Assembly (NCBI RefSeq): GCF_000237925.1
Contig: NC_031497.1
Span: forward strand, 3,093,295-3,157,294
DNA length: 64,000 bases
Reading direction: 5' to 3'
Source: Schistosoma mansoni
Lineage: Eukaryota > Platyhelminthes > Trematoda > Strigeidida > Schistosomatidae
Shown: positions 58,438-64,000 of the stretch, piece by piece
Layout of the letters: each line of letters begins with the position of its first letter
Position numbering within the stretch: the first letter of the stretch is position 1
The notes under the pieces: model-generated
Told to the model about the DNA's origin: nothing
The model's input: only the letters and a program-made list of their open reading frames with translations
The model's database searches: none
Made by a program: the position numbers and the translations under genes

Positions 58438-59432
58438 ATTAAGTGACTTCGATGGAAAATTCAAAAACCAACTACTATTAAAAATCAGGAATGATGGCAG
58501 AAATATTCGTTCATTACAAGAATACATCATTATTTTGCGTAAAAAGTGTTTATAAGAACAATGAAACTGATGAAACCATGAAGCTTATAATGCTTTTCAG
58601 TTTCCTATCTGAAATTTATATATGAAGTCATCTACGCAAGATATTTTCTGATAAGTCAACTAAATGGAACAAGACTAATCGATATGACAACGGAAATCTT
58701 GTACATATTCTGTAAGCTAATCATCAGTCATATAATGTTTCAACAATGTGACCTATGGTATCTCTGGGTCAATCGAAGTTAACTTTTATAGATTGATATG
58801 CGTAAGAAATTTTCGGAAAATCAGAACCAAAATCCGTCAACTTCAATTTAGTGAATACTGCTCTGTTTTCAGTAGCATATTAAATGATATATTGATTTTG
58901 CAAAAAACAACTAATTTTAAACTAATCAGATATACTGAATCGGAAATTTAATAAATCTTTACTATTTCATTCATAATCATACAGGTAGATGTAAATAAAA
59001 ATAATCCTTCTGTTAAAATATAATTATCACAGTATGAAAACACCTTTATATGTGATAAAAATGTGAAATGATTCTCTCATTACCAGAGTTATGTCTAGTG
59101 TATGGACATATTTGTACTTATTCTATCGTTTCTAGACTTACATTTAATCAGGTCACATAGATGTTTCTGGAAAATGTTTTAGTGTATTTGAGGGTTGATG
59201 AAGGATTAAAATAGACTGATCACTAAAAAGATGTTTACGCCTTACGACCGTAAAAGGAATCAACATAATTATCTTTAGGTATCTTAGCCAACACAATAAA
59301 TAAACCTAAGTAACAGCCAAAACCTAATGACTCGTAGTTTTTTCTGTCTTGTCAATCGTATTTAGTTTGATTTAATTCTCTAAAATGCTTGCATGTATAG
59401 ATTATTTTTTCCTTTTTCCGTCTACCTTTCAG

Positions 59433-59530
59433 ATATCAATTCTTCTTACAAATACGTAAAGATATTTTAGATGGTCATCTTCCTGTTTCCAAATCAATCG
59501 CCACTCAGTTAGCTGGATTAGCCTTGCAAT
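59433..59530 (+). CDS. FERM-domain protein, exon b
   Basis: 98-nt exon between CTTTCAG and GTAAGTAA. The first A completes AGA (Arg) from exon a, then [20 protein letters not shown] and [12 protein letters not shown], ending with the first base of Ser. [16 protein letters not shown] is the central FERM F2 helix segment. Confidence 0.92.
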
Positions 59531-60724
59531 GTAAGTAATTTGTTACTTTATTACTGACTTCATTACAGATACATTTAACAGAGAGATAAGTCTTGTCTTA
59601 AATATTGTGAGAATAGTTGATGGAAGATATTTGTATGTATGCTGTCATATTCACATTGCTTATTCACTTACACTTACATAAATATATAGTTGATGATTGT
59701 CTATCTTTTGACAGTTTTATGGTTCGAACATTAATTGTTAAAGATATATTTATTCAAGTTATTTAGATTGATATGAATTTTAATGTCAGCATCCAGGAGA
59801 GTGTGATATCACAAAACAAGCTTTAATTGATCAAAACTAATAGATTACAACTAACCAGTTCACGCTCATCTATTTCCTCATTACAAATGCATGTGTCTTT
59901 ATAGTTACTCAGCGACGCAAGGCTTTTTTCTTTTAATGAAATCTCACATTCATATTTTTGCTGAAAAGTTTGTACGTGTTTTTAATGCAGAGTAGATAAT
60001 CAATTAGGGGTAGTGTTTTATTGGATATTTACACTGTATTTTACTTCTTATTACGTTTACAATGTGAAATTTTCCATTGAAAAGAGAAAATGACTCTTAC
60101 TTTAAGGTGCTCGTAAAAGTTCGAAGATAATCCTTTTTCGATAGATTAATATTTTGTCTAGAAAAACTAATTACAATTTATTGCTATTGAATATTGGTTT
60201 TGATCTGTTTCAAAGCTCTTCTCAATAGATCTCATTTCTAATCTTATTTAGGATTATTTTCGTGGTATTTTTTTTTGTGTAGTTCATTTCACGTTACTTA
60301 AAAACAATTATACATATTCAAACCGAAACTGTTTTAATCGACAAATTCATATAGAGCTCACTCTAAGGTATCTTAATTGAAGTATAATATTGATAAATAA
60401 GAATGCAATAGAGATTTTTGAATGAGTTCGAATGCTTTTCAAACAGATTCAAGGCAGTGAATCAGTTGGTTTGTATATAAGTTAACATAAATACAGAGAA
60501 TACGAAACTCATGTCGTTTTCGGAATTGAAAGCTTTGATTTTATTTGATTGTAATGTAATTTGATGATTCTAATTAAAACCTTGCGAAAGTAATTTCGTT
60601 TTTGATTTGAATGAGTTAACTACACTTATTTTGAAAGCCTTATCAATTCAGCACGGATTTAGAAGGTTAGGTTGGTTTTTTTTTCAACTTACGTCACTTG
60701 TGATGTAGGCAAAATGTCCATTTC

Positions 60725-61195
60725 CCAACCAAAGGGCATGTTTACTTTATAGAATTCCGTTTGATACTACTTTATGTCTGTGAAACATGGACTTTTAAAA
60801 CAGATAACTTGATTAGGCTGCAGGTGCTTGATAATTAATGTCTTCGAAGCATTCGCGTTTTGTTGATCGATTGATCGATAAGTGTTGAAGCTGGACATAG
60901 AATAATTGATGAAAATAGCAAATCCGTTAGAGAGGTAGTGAATATTCATCGACTGAGGTGATTAGGACATGTATTATGTACTTCTAATGGATACCTACCA
61001 GGTCGGGTGATGTTTACCGATATAGGAGTAGGTTCGAAGAAAGGCGGGATCGGCCAAACCAGTCCATGAAGTAAATAACTGTTGGTTCGTGCCATGTTAA
61101 TAAATGCTACTGCCCGGCTAGGATATACTCGATAATCGTGATCAGTTGCCGGAGACTTTAAGCGATATAACTCAGCATCGGACACTGGTAAGGAT
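60725..61195 (+). mobile_element. RTE-type LINE fragment, C-terminal part
   Basis: It encodes LLYVCETWTFKTDNLIRLQVL, SVREVVNIHRLR, LGHVLCTSNGYLPGRVMFTD, VGSKKGGIGQTSP, then frameshifted remnants. The LRWLGHVLRM-type segment has a stop in place of Trp. Typical C-terminal end of RTE-type ORF2. Inactive, in the FERM intron b-c. Confidence 0.8.
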
Positions 61196-61973
61196 GCAGT
61201 CATTCTCTATCTTCCTCTCAATATTTTTAGTTCCAATATTTCTTAATACACAATTTTCCACTTTCTTTCCTACCCATATTCTCAATTTTCAGTCTTTCTC
61301 AATATCTTTCTTGGTCCATCACTTTGATTACTTAATTATTAGCTTTTTTGAATTCATTTTGTTGTGCAAATATGGTATGAAAACTTTGGCTAACACATAT
61401 GTACCAGGTTCTAAGCTGATCATTAATGAGTGAATACAAACTTTTGGTAATCCTTTAAATAAACTAAAACATACTAGTAGTAACTGAGTCAATATTTCAC
61501 TTCATTTGATAGGATCAACAAAATGTGATTGCTACTGAGGATTAGACAGCATGACACTGACTATTACTAAACCATCATTTAGTGCGGATGGAAATTCGTA
61601 TCCCTCTAAATAGCCAATGGTAATGTCTCTGAATATAACACTAGGTAGCTTGAATCTATACCAAACGAAGAACACTAGTCCTTTAAAGACTTAAGATGTT
61701 CACTGCTAACAAATTACGACTGATAGTGACTTTAGTTCCAGAGCTTCATACTCGTTATTTAAGAAGTCATAATATTGATTTACTAAAAGTTGTCTTTGTA
61801 TTACTGACTTAAACCAAAGTTATCATGCAAACAACATTCTACATACTACGCGATTAGTGAATCGGGACTTCCGTAAATATACTGATAGTAGAATATTAAA
61901 TTTTGTGTCGGTTTTATTGCCAAAACGGTTTTTCATTTTTAACATTATCTTTTTTTAATCTCACTGCCTATAG

Positions 61974-62094
61974 CTGAATTAGGTGACTACACTGCTGAAG
62001 AATGTCGACCGGGTTATGTAAATCAATTCCGTTTTGTACAAAACCAAAATGCCGACTTTGAAGCACAAGCATCTGAATGGCATCGCAAATCCAG
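61974..62094 (+). CDS. FERM-domain protein, exon c
   Basis: 121-nt exon between CTATAG and GTAAAA. Phase-matched to exon b: Ser, then ELGDYTAEECRPGYVNQFRF, VQNQNADFEAQASEWHRKS and two bases of Arg. The Q-S/A-ELGDY motif after LAGLALQ is diagnostic of FERM F2. A (TA)n run begins 14 bp after the donor. The remaining exons lie beyond the window. Confidence 0.92.
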
Positions 62095-62106
62095 GTAAAA
62101 TAGAGG

Positions 62107-62108
<2 letters not shown>

Positions 62109-62151
<43 letters not shown>
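62109..62151. repeat. (TA)n microsatellite
   Basis: About 43 bp of TA, starting 14 bp downstream of the FERM exon c donor. Confidence 0.95.
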
Positions 62152-62155
<4 letters not shown>

Positions 62156-62273
62156 TCCCACAATTTGGGCGTTGGTTCCATTTTAAGTGTAGTTAAAAGA
62201 TCAATAATACTTTAAAAAACGAATACACCCACTAAGGAGACAAAATAATATTTACCTGATATTCATTTTCTGG

Positions 62274-62561
62274 TTAAGGTATTGCGTCCTCTTTGGTATA
62301 GTTTTGACTGGCTTTCTTGTTTTCATCCTCATGTAAAGTTCGCTTCCAGTCTACAAGATCTCCGTAAAGTAATTTTTTCATGACTACTTCAATTAAAGGT
62401 GACAATCTGAAAGAATTATCACCAGTGATTGATAATAACCAAGTAGCTATTAGAAATCGTATCTTTGAGAATAAATTTGATTCAATTTCCTTGGGATTTT
62501 CGAGTATAAACCGTATTAAAATTGTTGAAAACTTTAGATTAATTTCTTTATACATCACCAT
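62274..62561 (-). other. Unidentified 95-residue open frame
   Basis: The minus-strand frame contains FSTILIRFILENPKEIESNL, KIRFLIATWLLSITGDNSFR, IEVVMKKLLYGDLVDWKRTL and a polar end. It has helical-repeat character and mixed composition unusual for random AT-rich DNA. The opposite strand is also open. No convincing splice acceptor; antisense to the FERM gene. It could be a terminal exon, a relic, or chance. Confidence 0.25.
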
Positions 62562-62844
62562 TTTTATTTCATTTCAAATTTCGGTCGACTATTATTGTGA
62601 CGAGATTTGACTGTTTATGTCACATTTGCTCTCACTATAAGCGAACGTTTATGTTTCACCCTAATAGTTTGTATTGACTATTATAATTTTGAGTACGTCT
62701 CTGTACTCTAGGAAACATAATCAGAATAGTAATTCTATGTTTTTCGAAGTCCGATTACTAACGATTTAAGATCCTATTAAAACAAGCAACTGTAGTTAAG
62801 TACTCCAAACCTACCAGGTCTTTTTAATGTTCACTTTTACTTAC

Positions 62845-63090
62845 TTACTCCTGATATCCTCGTGGAGGAGCATAGCCCCCCTAACAAGATTCTTCATCAA
62901 ACTCTGTCATGGCAACCCTTTCTAGTTGTTTCCAAATGCTGTTCATTCCTTTGACGTTTGTTTTCTATTCTCGACGCAGTACGTTCCTTGACTTCATCTT
63001 TTCCTTTTCCCTTCAGGATTCCAAGTTAGGGATTACCTCGAGATTCGTTCTGATGATTTCCGCAATGTATGTTCTATCCATCTCCAGAGT
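62845..63090 (-). mobile_element. RTE-type (SR3/Perere-like) LINE 3' end, second copy
   Basis: On the minus strand with a GTAAGTAAGTAA tail at its left end. The body is related to 55627-55839 but extends further 5' (CCAAGTTAGGGATTACCTCG, CCGCAATGTATGTTCTATCC). No clear target duplication. Confidence 0.75.
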
Positions 63091-64000
63091 AATAACTGAT
63101 TTATTTCTTAAATGAAGTGAAGCAATTCGGATTGCATACTGAATCCTTCATTGTCCCATTGATTCGATTTCACCACGCCATCTTAAAACAATAAAGAGCT
63201 GTTTAGTTAATTATCAGTAGTTTCTTAGCACCCTTTTGAGAATTTTTTAAAGCGTTCATATTAGGGCCAAATAAGAGACTAACCATAGTTATTTAAATTA
63301 TTGATTTGTAAGATGAGATACCCTCTTAGCATTTTCATTCTTTGTTTTTTTCTACTTAAATAAATGCGAGTATAACTAATTATACTGTGACGATTAAATA
63401 CCTTCAATGTTTACCGTAAGTATGATTCAGGTATTTATTGTCTGTCCTACTGTAGTATCATAATTTTTTTGTTTAGATAAAATATAAATGAGCTAATGAA
63501 GTCAGGAATTTATCTCGATGGAAAACACATCAAGCCCATTATTTAATAACTTGGATTGTCTTACTCATTGAATACATTGTCAATCAAGGGGCTATTACAT
63601 AGATATTTTGTTCTACTTTTGGAACCCTCAACATTCAACAAGTCTTGCCCTCCCTTTACAAAAGATGAAACCTATATGCTCTAGGTTTTGCTACGAGTAT
63701 AACCGTTTTTGATTTACCGACGGCATGTATTAAACTGGCCACCATTCTGTTCTTTTCAGTTACTACCACAGTTGGTAAATATGTGATTTGTGAACTGCAG
63801 AGATGTACGTTTAGATTCCACCTAAGATACTGAAGCCGGTGTTTCTTGAAAACAACACAGATAGGTCTATCACTTTTACTTTGCTACAAAATACAGTTTT
63901 GAACTTTCACATTACTTACATAGTGTAACCATTGGGTATAATCACACCTATGGAGATAACGATAATAAAATATAGCGAATTACTGGAAACTTTCCACTCT
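63091..64000. other. Intronic or flanking DNA, nothing recognised
   Basis: The next FERM exon (expected to begin after an R/G codon with a PAEAE-like motif) was not found before the window ends. Confidence 0.4.

Larger units (their letters stand above)
44391..59432 (+). other. FERM gene intron of about 15 kb
   Basis: It is defined by phase-perfect exons on both sides (RVKFY...EEYT-R-YQFFLQ). It contains an antisense gene piece (45982-46372), SINE-A and SINE-B pairs, repeat X copies at 53737 and 58010, a LINE tail at 55627 and two assembly gaps. Stretches 46.9-50.08 kb, 50.6-52.9 kb, 54.3-55.6 kb and 56.85-58.0 kb show nothing further. Confidence 0.85.

Noticed and set aside
60946-61203. 85-residue minus frame
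   Set aside because: Shadow of the plus-strand RTE-type LINE fragment.
1-64000. CRISPR arrays, bacterial operons, ribosome binding sites
   Set aside because: The window is eukaryotic; no regularly spaced short repeats were seen.

Overview
The window is AT-rich, intron-rich animal DNA and almost certainly comes from a blood fluke (genus Schistosoma); the exact species cannot be decided from the sequence alone. The reasons are the many copies of an Smα-type SINE with a hammerhead ribozyme, Penelope-like, RTE (SR2/SR3-type), CR1-type and Merlin elements, very long introns beside one 41-nt intron, and flatworm-like host proteins.

Host genes are sparse. At 9745-10419 (+) lies the last exon of a rhodopsin-family GPCR of neuropeptide F/Y-receptor type. 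At 23789-27788 (-) lie five consecutive exons of a mitochondrial NAD-isocitrate dehydrogenase regulatory (beta-type) subunit; the transit-peptide exon is not securely found. At 44312-62094 (+) lie three consecutive exons of a FERM-domain protein, joined in perfect phase across introns of about 15 kb and 2.4 kb. Inside the 15-kb intron, on the opposite strand, lie two short exons (45982-46372) of a probable GYF-adaptor (GIGYF/PERQ-like) protein, whose last exon runs into a 30-bp SINE tail. Long stretches in between (380-2100, 4400-7400, 10.4-13 kb, 15.2-18.7 kb, 33-44 kb and most of the FERM intron) hold no recognisable gene.

Mobile DNA is the main content. There are two distinct tRNA-headed SINE families, called SINE-A (Smα-like) and SINE-B here, and each carries a type-I hammerhead motif right after its Pol III promoter. 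A Penelope-like fragment (GIY-YIG endonuclease, 19.2-20.7 kb) has two downstream repeats that each carry a third, unrelated hammerhead. Further elements are an unclassified 0.5-0.6 kb retroposed repeat 'X' (three copies), RTE-type fragments at 29.1-30.2, 55.6, 60.7 and 62.9 kb, a CR1-type fragment at 31.4-32.95 kb, a Merlin transposase relic at 21.5-21.9 kb and a possible solo LTR at 13.6-14.06 kb.

The most striking pattern is that most SINE-A and SINE-B loci are head-to-head inverted pairs (minus-strand piece on the left, plus-strand piece on the right). In at least three loci the whole pair is bracketed by one target-site duplication, so it appears to have been inserted as a single unit. 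Two of the three assembly gaps, each exactly 200 N, abut SINE-B copies. This suggests that small self-cleaving RNAs, perhaps multimeric or circular, were retrotransposed by a two-primer or template-switch route. That mechanism is inference; the arrangement itself is read directly from the sequence.
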